This document shows positions 24,422 through 31,357 of a stretch of 64,000 nucleotides of DNA, in pieces. Position 1 is the first letter of the stretch; every line of letters starts with the position of its first letter. The notes beneath the pieces were generated by a model. The model did no database searches and was not told the origin of the DNA. It saw only the letters and a list, made by a program, of their open reading frames with translations. The DNA comes from a virus. Location of the stretch: IMG/VR virus record IMGVR_UViG_3300033148_004385, positions 1-64,000 of that record; one strand, written 5' to 3'. Made by a program: the position numbers and the translations under genes.

Positions 24422-26041
24422 ATGATTAAAAATAAACAGGTATTATCTAAATTTTTATATATTGATAATCTAAATGATAAAAAATATCAAGAGATTTATC
24501 AAAAAGCAAAAGATATAAACTTGTTTAAAAATAAAATTTCTAAATTAATTCAAGAAGATATTATTATACATAGTAATATGAGTAAATTCGATTTTATTAA
24601 AAAATACACAAAAGGAAAAATCAATAATCTTACAGGAAAAGACAAAGAGTGGGCAGTTACTGAAGTTATGACAACTTATCAAAATAGTTTTAAAAGCGTA
24701 AAAACTAACTTAAGCTTTAAAATACAAAAGTCAATAAATATTAAATATTATAAAAAAAATACTTCATTTCATAAGAAAAATGATTTAAAATCTTTTGAAC
24801 TGAAATATAAAACAACAAGATTAACAAAAACCTTGTCTTTTCTATCTAAATATGGATATGAAGAGATAGAAAGATATTTAAATAATAAAATAAAAGAAGA
24901 TGATTTCAAGAATGAAAGTATAAAAATATTTTACATTCAAGTACTTGATACTATTAATAAGTTTAGCTTAAATAGATTATTAAAACTAGCTTTATCTAAA
25001 AGAAATAGATTATTGAAAACAATAATAGTACACAATTTCAAATCATTATCTTTTAAATCTCAAAGTAGGATAAAAATAAATATTATCAATGATAATAAAA
25101 ATAATAAATCTAAAGTAAATGGATTTATATCTGTTGGTGGATATGATAATTATAAAAAAGGTTTACATGTTCCAGTAAAAATATCTAATAAATATCATGG
25201 AAATAAAAAAGAATTTTCTAAAATTTATACTATTCATTTTAATGGTAAAAAAATAGAAAGAATTATCCTTTCAAAGAAAGGAATTGAAGAAATTCCTACT
25301 AATAATTTTAATTTTCTAGGAATAGATGTTAATATTAAACATAATTTATTTTCTACATCAGGTGGTTTCACAATAGATTATGATAGAGACTTGATGAGTA
25401 GATATACTGAATTCTTAAAAAAAATAGATAATAGAAAATCTAAGGCATTGTCAGTAAAACGAAGAAAGAAATATGATAGATGGTTACTTGTTATTCAAAA
25501 TATGATTATTGAAAAATCAGTAGAATTAATCAAAAAAGCTAAGTCCAAAGGCTTTAATCATTTAGTTCTTGAAGATTTAGATTTAATATCAAAATTAAGA
25601 AGTAATAATAAAGAATTTAATATTAATAATGGCAGACTGATAAGATTACTAAATTTAAGTTCTTTAAAAACAAAAATAAGAAAAATAGCTCACAAACATA
25701 ATGTAAATGTTTCTTATATTCATCCGGAATATACATCTCAGGGATGTAATTCTTGTGGAAATATAGATTCTAATAATAGAAAAGAGCAAGAAGTTTTCAA
25801 ATGTACAAAATGTAATAAAACTTTAAATGCTGATTATAATTCATCCATTAATATTAAAGAAAGAATAACTTTAGATGTTCTAAATAAAAAACTTCTTGAA
25901 TTTAATGGATATGAATGGAATTGTAAAAAGAATTTAAAACATTCTGCAGTAAAGAAAATTATAACAGATTTTTTTGAAAGTGGAAAAGAGGGTCATATAA
26001 TAAGGAAGACTTGGGAACCTTCCAGGTTCTTACAAGTTTAG
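24422..26041 (+). CDS. tnpB: TnpB-like RNA-guided nuclease (IS200/IS605/IS607 OrfB)
   Basis: A 539-aa TnpB, longer than the usual roughly 400 aa because of an extended N-terminal region. RuvC catalytic acids appear intact: Asp302 in LGIDVN, Glu384 in LVLEDL, and Asp471 in NADYNSS. A zinc ribbon sits between the last two with Cys442/445 (GCNSCG) and Cys461/464 (CTKC). Family members are RNA-guided DNA endonucleases that use an omegaRNA overlapping the gene's 3' end (established for several TnpBs). Here the last codons encode a nested hairpin fitting that role. In a phage it may act as a homing-type or competitor-excluding nuclease, which is inference. Confidence 0.9.
   Translation: MIKNKQVLSKFLYIDNLNDKKYQEIYQKAKDINLFKNKISKLIQEDIIIHSNMSKFDFIKKYTKGKINNLTGKDKEWAVTEVMTTYQNSFKSVKTNLSFKIQKSINIKYYKKNTSFHKKNDLKSFELKYKTTRLTKTLSFLSKYGYEEIERYLNNKIKEDDFKNESIKIFYIQVLDTINKFSLNRLLKLALSKRNRLLKTIIVHNFKSLSFKSQSRIKINIINDNKNNKSKVNGFISVGGYDNYKKGLHVPVKISNKYHGNKKEFSKIYTIHFNGKKIERIILSKKGIEEIPTNNFNFLGIDVNIKHNLFSTSGGFTIDYDRDLMSRYTEFLKKIDNRKSKALSVKRRKKYDRWLLVIQNMIIEKSVELIKKAKSKGFNHLVLEDLDLISKLRSNNKEFNINNGRLIRLLNLSSLKTKIRKIAHKHNVNVSYIHPEYTSQGCNSCGNIDSNNRKEQEVFKCTKCNKTLNADYNSSINIKERITLDVLNKKLLEFNGYEWNCKKNLKHSAVKKIITDFFESGKEGHIIRKTWEPSRFLQV
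26009..26037 (+). ncRNA. Candidate omegaRNA scaffold / right-end hairpin of the tnpB element
   Basis: ACTTG (26009-26013) pairs with CAAGT (26033-26037) and, inside, GAACC (26015-26019) pairs with GGTTC (26025-26029) around the loop TTCCA. The structure lies within the last codons of tnpB, as omegaRNA scaffolds do. The guide would begin just downstream, near 26038-26060. Only structure and position support this. Confidence 0.5.
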
Positions 26042-26055
26042 TATGACTCTGAAGT

Positions 26056-26175
26056 TTAACCTAAAAGTATTTTAACATTTTCTTTGTTTCCACACCCACA
26101 TTCATAAACAGTTTTGTTTTCGTTTAAAAACATTGTTTTACCACATTTATTACATTTACTTTTTTTCTCATTCAT
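26056..26175 (-). CDS. Tiny zinc-ribbon protein
   Basis: A 39-aa protein starting at 26175 with a ttggagtgata ribosome site. It has CNKC near residues 8-11 and CGC at 26-28, enough for one zinc knuckle (MNEKKSKCNKCGKTMF at the start). A TATAAATA late element on the minus strand (26209-26216) lies 34 bases upstream. The stop is close to the end of tnpB on the other strand. Small zinc ribbons in phages often bind nucleic acid or RNA polymerase; function unknown. Confidence 0.65.
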   Translation of the reverse strand: MNEKKSKCNKCGKTMFLNENKTVYECGCGNKENVKILLG

Positions 26176-26208
26176 TTTATCACTCCAATTAAAAAATATA
26201 TATAATAA

Positions 26209-26235
26209 TATTTATATAATTTAATTATATAAATA
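26209..26235. promoter_or_regulatory. Divergent late promoter (near-palindrome)
   Basis: Minus-strand TATAAATA (26209-26216) and plus-strand TATAAATA (26228-26235) flank an AT-rich centre, giving a near-perfect 27-base inverted repeat. The minus copy fits the zinc-ribbon gene at 26175. The plus copy lies upstream of the early promoter at 26289 and could add late transcription there. Confidence 0.55.
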
Positions 26236-26288
26236 TTACCCCCAAATGTGAAATAATTGTGAAAAGTGGATATTTTTTAAAATAAGTC

Positions 26289-26317
26289 TTGACAAATCAA
26301 GAAAAGTAATGTATATT
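26289..26317 (+). promoter_or_regulatory. Sigma70-like early promoter
   Basis: TTGACA (26289-26294) and TATATT (26312-26317) with a 17-base spacer; shares cTTGACAAATCnnGAAAA with two other promoters. It drives the leader at 26337-26386 and the gene at 26389. Confidence 0.85.
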
Positions 26318-26336
26318 AAAACATAGCAAGCACGGG

Positions 26337-26386
26337 ATACCCTGACCGCTGCCAGCTTTCACTTAAGGGTATATGACTGGGAGGTC
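26337..26386 (+). promoter_or_regulatory. GC-rich structured leader, candidate ribosome-site switch or pseudoknot
   Basis: Two pairings are possible. ATACCCT (26337-26343) pairs with AGGGTAT (26366-26372), 7 bp. GACC (26344-26347) pairs with GGTC (26383-26386) together with CCAG (26352-26355) and CTGG (26377-26380), and this second stem buries the GGGAGG ribosome site. The two interleave, so they form either an H-type pseudoknot or mutually exclusive states. This is the most GC-rich short stretch in the surrounding kilobases. Confidence 0.6.
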
Positions 26387-26388
26387 TT

Positions 26389-26910
26389 ATGAGTACTACA
26401 TTAACAATCACACAAGAAAAGAAAGAAATCACCATTACTGTAAAAGGTTACTTTAATGGTGACACATCAAATAATGCTGTTATGGCTTTACACCTAACAG
26501 GCTTTAAAACAGTTGGTTTTAATTACAAAGGTGATGAAATAGTAACAGATGGGATTAAAAATTATAAAATTGAAAATCAGTGGAGCAACCATTATCAATA
26601 TGAAATGGAAATAACATTGGTTGAAACAAAGAATCAAATCAAAAAGTACTATGAAAGTGACAAAATGGACTTAGAACATGAAAACATGAAAGAAATTGTA
26701 GAAATGGCAAAAATAGGGTTGAAGATTGAATCAGTTCTTACAAAAAAACAACATGAAAACTTAGGTTTTTATACAAATACAACTCTTTGTGTATGGGATA
26801 ATGAGAAAAAATTGTATATTGATACTAAAAAAACTGATTTAAAATCACACTACTCAAAATTATTAAATATGAAAAAACATGGTTTACTAAAAACTGTTAT
26901 TAATTACTAA
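26389..26910 (+). CDS. Unknown early protein under a structured leader
   Basis: A 173-aa protein, unrecognised. The N-terminal 80 residues are beta-rich (TLTITQEKKEITITVKGYF then polar strands); the rest is helical with a basic end. It is a monocistronic unit: own early promoter, structured leader with gggaggtctt ribosome site, and a strong intrinsic terminator right after. That isolated, individually controlled arrangement suggests tight expression control. Confidence 0.75.
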   Translation: MSTTLTITQEKKEITITVKGYFNGDTSNNAVMALHLTGFKTVGFNYKGDEIVTDGIKNYKIENQWSNHYQYEMEITLVETKNQIKKYYESDKMDLEHENMKEIVEMAKIGLKIESVLTKKQHENLGFYTNTTLCVWDNEKKLYIDTKKTDLKSHYSKLLNMKKHGLLKTVINY

Positions 26911-26920
26911 ATCAAATTCA

Positions 26921-26943
26921 AGCCCCTTAAATGGGGCTTTTCT
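26921..26943 (+). terminator. Intrinsic terminator
   Basis: AGCCCC (26921-26926), loop TTAAAT, GGGGCT (26933-26938), then ttttct. It lies 10 bases after the stop of the 26389 gene and closes that unit, though readthrough into the next gene 25 bases on is possible. Confidence 0.92.
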
Positions 26944-26967
26944 AAAAAAAAATAAATGGAGGGTAAA

Positions 26968-27330
26968 ATGAAGATTAAAGAATTATTTGCAATAAAAGAT
27001 AATTGCAAGAAAATAACATTTTCACACATGGCCTTAAATGGTTCTATATATAGAACCATTGTGCTTAATGATGGGAAATATTACATGGAGGAATCATATA
27101 TTGGTGGACCTGCTAATTTTCAAGATTATAGAGGTAGTGCTGTTGAGGTGGAAATAACTTCTAATGTAGCAGAAGTTATTTTAAAATCACTAGAAAATGA
27201 TGATGATGAATATGATTTTGACTGGTCTTTTTGTTTTGGGGAAGAGTATTGGACGGAAAAAATAAATAAAAAACAAAAGGAAACCATTAATAGTGAAATT
27301 CTTAAAAAATTAAATACTAACGCATATTAA
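26968..27330 (+). CDS. Unknown acidic protein
   Basis: A 120-aa protein starting at ATG 26968 after tggagggtaaa; an in-frame ATG at 26956 lies inside that ribosome site and is less likely. It has beta strands and an acidic middle (LENDDDEYDFDWSFCFGEEYW). No family recognised. It is first of a small group with the pyrophosphatase gene, which begins 17 bases downstream. Confidence 0.7.
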   Translation: MKIKELFAIKDNCKKITFSHMALNGSIYRTIVLNDGKYYMEESYIGGPANFQDYRGSAVEVEITSNVAEVILKSLENDDDEYDFDWSFCFGEEYWTEKINKKQKETINSEILKKLNTNAY

Positions 27331-27347
27331 TAATAGAGGGAAATAAA

Positions 27348-28202
27348 ATGGAATTATTTATTGCAACAAAAAATAAAGGAAAAATACGTGAATTTGAAAG
27401 AATGCTTAAACCTTTTGGTATTAAAATAAAAACGCTATATGATACAAATCTTGATGACATAGAAGAAACTGGTGTAACTATTTATGAAAATGCATTAATA
27501 AAGGCAAAGGCTGGTTTTGAAACTACCTCTTTATTAACATTGGCTGATGATTCTGGTTTAGAAGTTGATTTCTTAAATGGTGAACCTGGTGTTTATTCTG
27601 CAAGATATGGGGGAACTGGGAAATCAGATAAAGACAGGATTGATTTTTTATTGAAGAATATGGAAGATGCCACAAATGCAAATCAAAGAACCGCTCGTTT
27701 TAAAACATGCCTTGTGTTATATGGGAAAGATGGATTTTTATGTGATTTTAATGGTGAATGGAATGGAGAAATTTTAAAAAGTGCAATTGGCGGAAATGGC
27801 TTTGGTTATGACTCAATATTTTTTGATGTTGAATTACAGAAATCAGCAGCACAATTAACAAATGAAGAAAAATCGTTAGTATCGCATAGGGGTAAAGCTA
27901 TTGGTTTATTTCTTAATAATTTACCTGGAATTATTGAAAAATATGGGGTATTAAGTAATGATATAAAAAAAGAATTATTAAGATTAAGTCGTACTATAAA
28001 TCTTTCAGCACCATTATCACACCCATTGGATTATAACAAAGCAGTGGATGTTTTAAAGGAATTAAAAAATAAAGAATTTTATTTAAACACTAATTTAATT
28101 AAAACATTTTTAATAGAAAATAGGTGGTCAATGAAATCTGCTAAAAGACTTACTGAAATAGCTGAAAAGATACAATGTGGTGAAACACTTAAAAGAACAT
28201 GA
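27348..28202 (+). CDS. rdgB: XTP/dITP pyrophosphatase (HAM1/RdgB family) with C-terminal extension
   Basis: This enzyme hydrolyses non-canonical purine triphosphates (dITP, XTP) to monophosphates, keeping damaged bases out of DNA. The N-terminus ATKNKGKIREFE (4-15) is the family signature. LADDSGLEVD near 64-73, GEPGVYSARYGG near 76-87, GFGYDSIF near 149-156 and SHRGKA near 182-187 are all conserved. The canonical protein is about 190-200 aa. This one continues for some 80 more residues of helical sequence that I do not recognise. The extension has no frameshift signature and is in the same frame, so it is a genuine fusion or extra domain. Phages also use such enzymes when genomes carry modified bases. 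Confidence 0.93.
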   Translation: MELFIATKNKGKIREFERMLKPFGIKIKTLYDTNLDDIEETGVTIYENALIKAKAGFETTSLLTLADDSGLEVDFLNGEPGVYSARYGGTGKSDKDRIDFLLKNMEDATNANQRTARFKTCLVLYGKDGFLCDFNGEWNGEILKSAIGGNGFGYDSIFFDVELQKSAAQLTNEEKSLVSHRGKAIGLFLNNLPGIIEKYGVLSNDIKKELLRLSRTINLSAPLSHPLDYNKAVDVLKELKNKEFYLNTNLIKTFLIENRWSMKSAKRLTEIAEKIQCGETLKRT

Positions 28203-28244
28203 AATACAATTATACTTATCTTAATTTACCCAAGGGGGGTTAAA

Positions 28245-28562
28245 ATGTCAAAATTCAAAAAAAATGATAAAATATCATACAAAAATAAACTTGCTATTTT
28301 CATAGAGAATAGGGGAACCAGAACATTAATAAAAATTGTTAATGGGAAATATAAAAATGTCAAAAATAAAGACATAAAAAAAATTGATAAAGATACTGAA
28401 TTGGTTAAATCAGAGATTTATTTCAAAGATGTTATTAATTTCATTTTTGAAAGAAGTGGAAATGAAAATATTCCGTCAGGGTATTCACTACACCGTGGTG
28501 GGTATTCACCTCATGTAGATATGTCGGGGTTATTCCCCAAAACATATTATAAATTAAGATAA
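28245..28562 (+). CDS. Small basic unknown protein
   Basis: A 105-aa protein with a lysine-rich N-terminus (SKFKKNDKISYKNKLAIFIENRG), probably an SH3-like beta barrel of nucleic-acid-binding type, and a tail with Tyr/Gly/His (GYSLHRGGYSPH). It has an excellent aaggggggttaaa ribosome site. The convergent minus-strand gene ends five bases later. Function unknown. Confidence 0.68.
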   Translation: MSKFKKNDKISYKNKLAIFIENRGTRTLIKIVNGKYKNVKNKDIKKIDKDTELVKSEIYFKDVINFIFERSGNENIPSGYSLHRGGYSPHVDMSGLFPKTYYKLR

Positions 28563-28566
28563 GTCA

Positions 28567-28800
28567 TCACACATGTAAAGTTTCACTTCCAATTTTTTCA
28601 AGAATAGTATACCTAATATTATATAAAGTTTCATCCCTAAATGTTTTTGTTTTAATAACATTCCAATTATTAATAATTAAAAAATTCTTTTGTGATGCAA
28701 GATTATTAATATATACAATATCAGATTCTTTTTTATTTTCAGTATTATTTAATATCTCAATTTCTCTTTTTATTATTTTTTTTGCAACTCTTTTTTTCAT
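28567..28800 (-). CDS. Small basic unknown protein
   Basis: A 77-aa protein with an N-terminal Lys-rich helix (MKKRVAKKIIKREIEILN). ATG 28800 is chosen over an in-frame TTG at 28809. It overlaps the preceding gene's stop region by a few bases and sits last in the leftward operon that begins with the prohead protease. Not recognised. Confidence 0.6.
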   Translation of the reverse strand: MKKRVAKKIIKREIEILNNTENKKESDIVYINNLASQKNFLIINNWNVIKTKTFRDETLYNIRYTILEKIGSETLHV

Positions 28801-28801
28801 A

Positions 28802-29278
28802 TTATTCAATCCCTTTTTTTGATAATTTTGCTTGCATTTTAGCTATTTTATCATCAATATCATCATCACTTTTTACAACGGCTTTTTTCCAAGCATCATT
28901 TATTTCTTCCTTTGTGAAATTTGTTTTTAAATCAACGTTGGCTTTTTTTAAAAGCTCGCTTAAATCATCAGTGTTATAGCTGTAAGGTTCTTTTGACTCA
29001 AAAACTTTATCAAAAGCAGCATCTAAACTCTCATCTATAATAGCACTTATTTCGTCACTCATTTTAGATTTTGAATTAAAATTTACATCTGAATAACTTC
29101 TTTTATTCTCATTTCCCACATTTTTTAGCGAAACACTTTTGTTACCTATTAAAATATTATTTTCTAATTTCATTTTAATAATATTTTGATTTCTTAATAT
29201 TTTTATTAAAACAATCCCTAAAACAACTAATGCAATAGCTATTAAAAATAGTGGGTAAAATTGTGTTATGATAAACAT
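28802..29278 (-). CDS. Membrane-anchored late protein
   Basis: A 158-aa protein with one N-terminal membrane segment (residues 8-27, YPLFLIAIALVVLGIVLIKI) and a charged helical cytosolic region with repeated Glu/Asp/Lys and a C-terminal helix KIAKMQAKLSKKG. Strong aggaggttt ribosome site. It lies between the adenine methylase and the basic protein in the late leftward operon. A role in lysis control or head assembly at the membrane is conceivable but not shown. Confidence 0.7.
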   Translation of the reverse strand: MFIITQFYPLFLIAIALVVLGIVLIKILRNQNIIKMKLENNILIGNKSVSLKNVGNENKRSYSDVNFNSKSKMSDEISAIIDESLDAAFDKVFESKEPYSYNTDDLSELLKKANVDLKTNFTKEEINDAWKKAVVKSDDDIDDKIAKMQAKLSKKGIE

Positions 29279-29296
29279 AAACCTCCTATGTTTTTT

Positions 29297-30091
29297 TTAT
29301 AAAAAACTGCTGATATTATTACTTCTTACTTTATTTACTTTAATTAATGTTTTACTGGCTTCACTCATTCTTTTTACACCTATATCAAAATATTCTTTAT
29401 CTATTTCAATACCTATAAATTTTCTTTCAATATTAACAGCAGCTACACCAGTAGAAAAACTTCCAGCGGTAAAGTCTAATATTATTTCGCCTTTATTTGT
29501 ATATGTTTTAATTAAATATTCCATCAACTTAACCGGTTTTTGTGTTGGGTGATATCTTTCTTTATCATATTTAAACTTAATAATATTTAATGGAAATCTT
29601 TCACCATTTTTAGATTGTGTTGAATGGGGTTTATAATCACCATATAAAGATGTTGAATTTTTTGATGTTGTTTTATATGCTTTAAAACCAGTTCGCATTT
29701 GAGGATTATAGATTGATTGACTACCATAAAACACACTAATCAATTCAAAACTTCTTAATGGTTGTTTATTAGCATTTAAAAAACCTGTTGCTCGACCTTT
29801 TTGCCATATCCAATCATATTTATAATTTTTTATATTACTCATTCTTAAATAACTACTAAAAGGTTCAATACCAAATAAAATTATTGCACCATTTTTTTTA
29901 ATTAATTTATTTAAGCGAACCCATAATTTATTAAATGGTAATACTTTATCCCAATGAGCAGCAGTTGCTCCATACGGAGGGTCTGTTATTATTGCATCAA
30001 CTTTAACACCTTCTTCTATCAAATAATCCATAACATTTAACGCTTCACCATTAAATACATTTATATTGTCTTTGGTACAATATTTATCCAT
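29297..30091 (-). CDS. DNA methyltransferase (beta-class, DPPY motif)
   Basis: A 264-aa amino-methyltransferase, probably N6-adenine. Motif IV is TDPPYGA near residues 36-42. Motif I is degenerate: ILDFTAGSFSTG near 204-215 replaces the usual LDPFxGSGTT, so the Pro and the second Gly are changed while Asp, Gly and Thr are kept. HPTQKP near 177-182 is the typical upstream motif. I choose ATG 30091 because the longer frame overlaps the previous gene; a ggagg lies 12 bases upstream. It is carried in the late operon, so it may methylate progeny DNA just before packaging. Confidence 0.85.
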   Translation of the reverse strand: MDKYCTKDNINVFNGEALNVMDYLIEEGVKVDAIITDPPYGATAAHWDKVLPFNKLWVRLNKLIKKNGAIILFGIEPFSSYLRMSNIKNYKYDWIWQKGRATGFLNANKQPLRSFELISVFYGSQSIYNPQMRTGFKAYKTTSKNSTSLYGDYKPHSTQSKNGERFPLNIIKFKYDKERYHPTQKPVKLMEYLIKTYTNKGEIILDFTAGSFSTGVAAVNIERKFIGIEIDKEYFDIGVKRMSEASKTLIKVNKVRSNNISSFL

Positions 30092-30095
30092 ATTA

Positions 30096-30392
30096 TTAAT
30101 AAACCTCCACTTCATTTTTATCTCTAATGTCAATCAAAAATTCCATATCTTCTTCTGTTAAAATTTTACCATTCATTTTTATACAACGAACCTCAATCAT
30201 TTCTTCAGCATGTGTATATCCCCTTTTAATTTCAAGAAAATCAATGATAGACATAAAATTATCGTCATCTTCTTTTTCAGCATCAATTATACCATTAACA
30301 CTATCAATACCTTGTACACCTTCAAGTGATGCTTTAATAGCATCCATAATACCATTATTTTTATTTCGTATTTTCTTGTTTTGATTCTTCAT
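30096..30392 (-). CDS. Small acidic protein of the prohead operon
   Basis: A 98-aa protein with a basic N-terminal 15 residues and an acidic remainder (DAEKEDDDNF and EEDMEFLIDIRD). It lies two genes downstream of the prohead protease; T4 has small prohead core genes 67 and 68 beside gp21, so a scaffold-core role is possible. It overlaps the preceding basic gene by 32 bases. The ribosome site aaggttaaaa fits ATG 30392. No homology recognised. Confidence 0.6.
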   Translation of the reverse strand: MKNQNKKIRNKNNGIMDAIKASLEGVQGIDSVNGIIDAEKEDDDNFMSIIDFLEIKRGYTHAEEMIEVRCIKMNGKILTEEDMEFLIDIRDKNEVEVY

Positions 30393-30558
30393 TTTTAACC
30401 TTAATGCTATTTTGTATCTTTTTATTTCTTGCTAATGCTAATACATATTTTTTAATCTTTTTATCAAGTATTTTTTTGTCTCTTGCTTTTTTAAACCCAG
30501 CATACAATTTTAAGTTTTTTTGTGACTTCTTTTTTGTTCTACTTTTACTTTCTCTCAT
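30361..30558 (-). CDS. Very basic small protein of the prohead operon
   Basis: A 65-aa protein, about one third Lys/Arg (SRTKKKSQKNLKLYAGFKKARDKK). It resembles in composition the internal or core proteins packaged in phage heads and cut by the prohead protease, but there is no certain cleavage motif. It has an agaggttaac ribosome site and lies directly downstream of the protease gene. Confidence 0.6.
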   Translation of the reverse strand: MRESKSRTKKKSQKNLKLYAGFKKARDKKILDKKIKKYVLALARNKKIQNSIKVKNEESKQENTK

Positions 30559-30611
30559 GTTAACCTCTATTAAAAAATAAAGTGTAACATGAAATTGATA
30601 TTTAAGGAATA

Positions 30612-31304
30612 TTAAGAATGTTTTTTTGTGAATTCGATTACTTTATTGATTAGTTCTATAAATTCACTCTCTCTAAGCTGAACATCAAATGTACTTTTAA
30701 TAATTTCATTTTGTTGTAACTGCAATTTCTTTTCTTCATGTAAAGATAGTATTCCACACTTACTATATAAGCTCTCATTTATGCTTGTCATCATTGCTTC
30801 AACAACACTTGGGTCGGATACTACGTCTATAGCTCTTAAAACATATTCATCAACCATATAAGCGTTACTGGATTCAGTTACAGAGCCTTCACCTCGACTT
30901 GAAACACCCATGTTAACATCTTTCAGTAAAGATTTTAATAATAAACCTTGTTTTGATTCTAAAACCAAAGCTTTTCCAAAATAAAAATTTGAACCTGGAG
31001 ATTCTTTTCGTAATTCAACTATTTTGATAGCAGCATTTTTTAAGTCCAAGGATAAATAATCTGGGTGCATAATTTCACCTGTAGCCCTATCATCTTTTAT
31101 TAGTTTTTGATAAGTTTGAACGGCTGGTTCTAAAACAGTGTCAGGATATATTCGATGGTTTCCGTTGATTAGATTTTGCTTCAACATAACACCTTCAATG
31201 TATAACCTTTTTTCTGTTTGTTCCGTTATTTTATTTTTAGTGTTTTCATACAATGGTTTCATTTTTATGTCGTCTGTTACATCCATTATTAAACTATGAT
31301 TCAT
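30612..31304 (-). CDS. gp21: Prohead core protein protease (T4 gp21-like)
   Basis: A 230-aa serine protease that cleaves prohead core and capsid proteins during head maturation. Family pattern is clear: LYIEGVMLKQNLINGNHRIY near 34-53, then VLEPAVQTY, the catalytic His in GEIMHP (His80), and the catalytic Ser region GVSSRGEGS near 133-141. T4 gp21 (212 aa) shows the same spacing. ATG 31304 has a gaggtgaga site; a GTG two codons upstream is less likely. A bidirectional late promoter lies upstream. Confidence 0.93.
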   Translation of the reverse strand: MNHSLIMDVTDDIKMKPLYENTKNKITEQTEKRLYIEGVMLKQNLINGNHRIYPDTVLEPAVQTYQKLIKDDRATGEIMHPDYLSLDLKNAAIKIVELRKESPGSNFYFGKALVLESKQGLLLKSLLKDVNMGVSSRGEGSVTESSNAYMVDEYVLRAIDVVSDPSVVEAMMTSINESLYSKCGILSLHEEKKLQLQQNEIIKSTFDVQLRESEFIELINKVIEFTKKHS

Positions 31305-31326
31305 TCTCACCTCTTTTAAAAAATAA

Positions 31327-31342
31327 TATAAATATATTTATA
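31327..31342. promoter_or_regulatory. Palindromic bidirectional late promoter
   Basis: The exact 16-base palindrome TATAAATATATTTATA occurs here as at 4544. It serves the prohead protease (start 31304, minus) and the fibre-domain gene (start 31358, plus), at 23 and 16 bases from the two starts. Confidence 0.8.
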
Positions 31343-31357
31343 AACTCTGGGGTGAAT

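Larger units (their letters stand above)
24298..26041 (+). mobile_element. Standalone tnpB element (IS607/IS605 type, no intact transposase)
   Basis: The unit consists of a mini HTH ORF, a full-length tnpB, and a nested right-end hairpin at 26009-26037. No tyrosine (TnpA-Y1) or serine recombinase is present, so it cannot move by itself. Boundaries are not certain; candidates are the inverted repeat at 24204-24228 on the left and the repeated AGTTTA at 26035 and 26054 on the right. Confidence 0.65.

Noticed and set aside
26331-26388. tRNA gene in the GC-rich leader.
   Set aside because: There is no acceptor stem with CCA-compatible ends, no D or T-arm consensus and no anticodon loop; two interleaved stems fit a leader instead.
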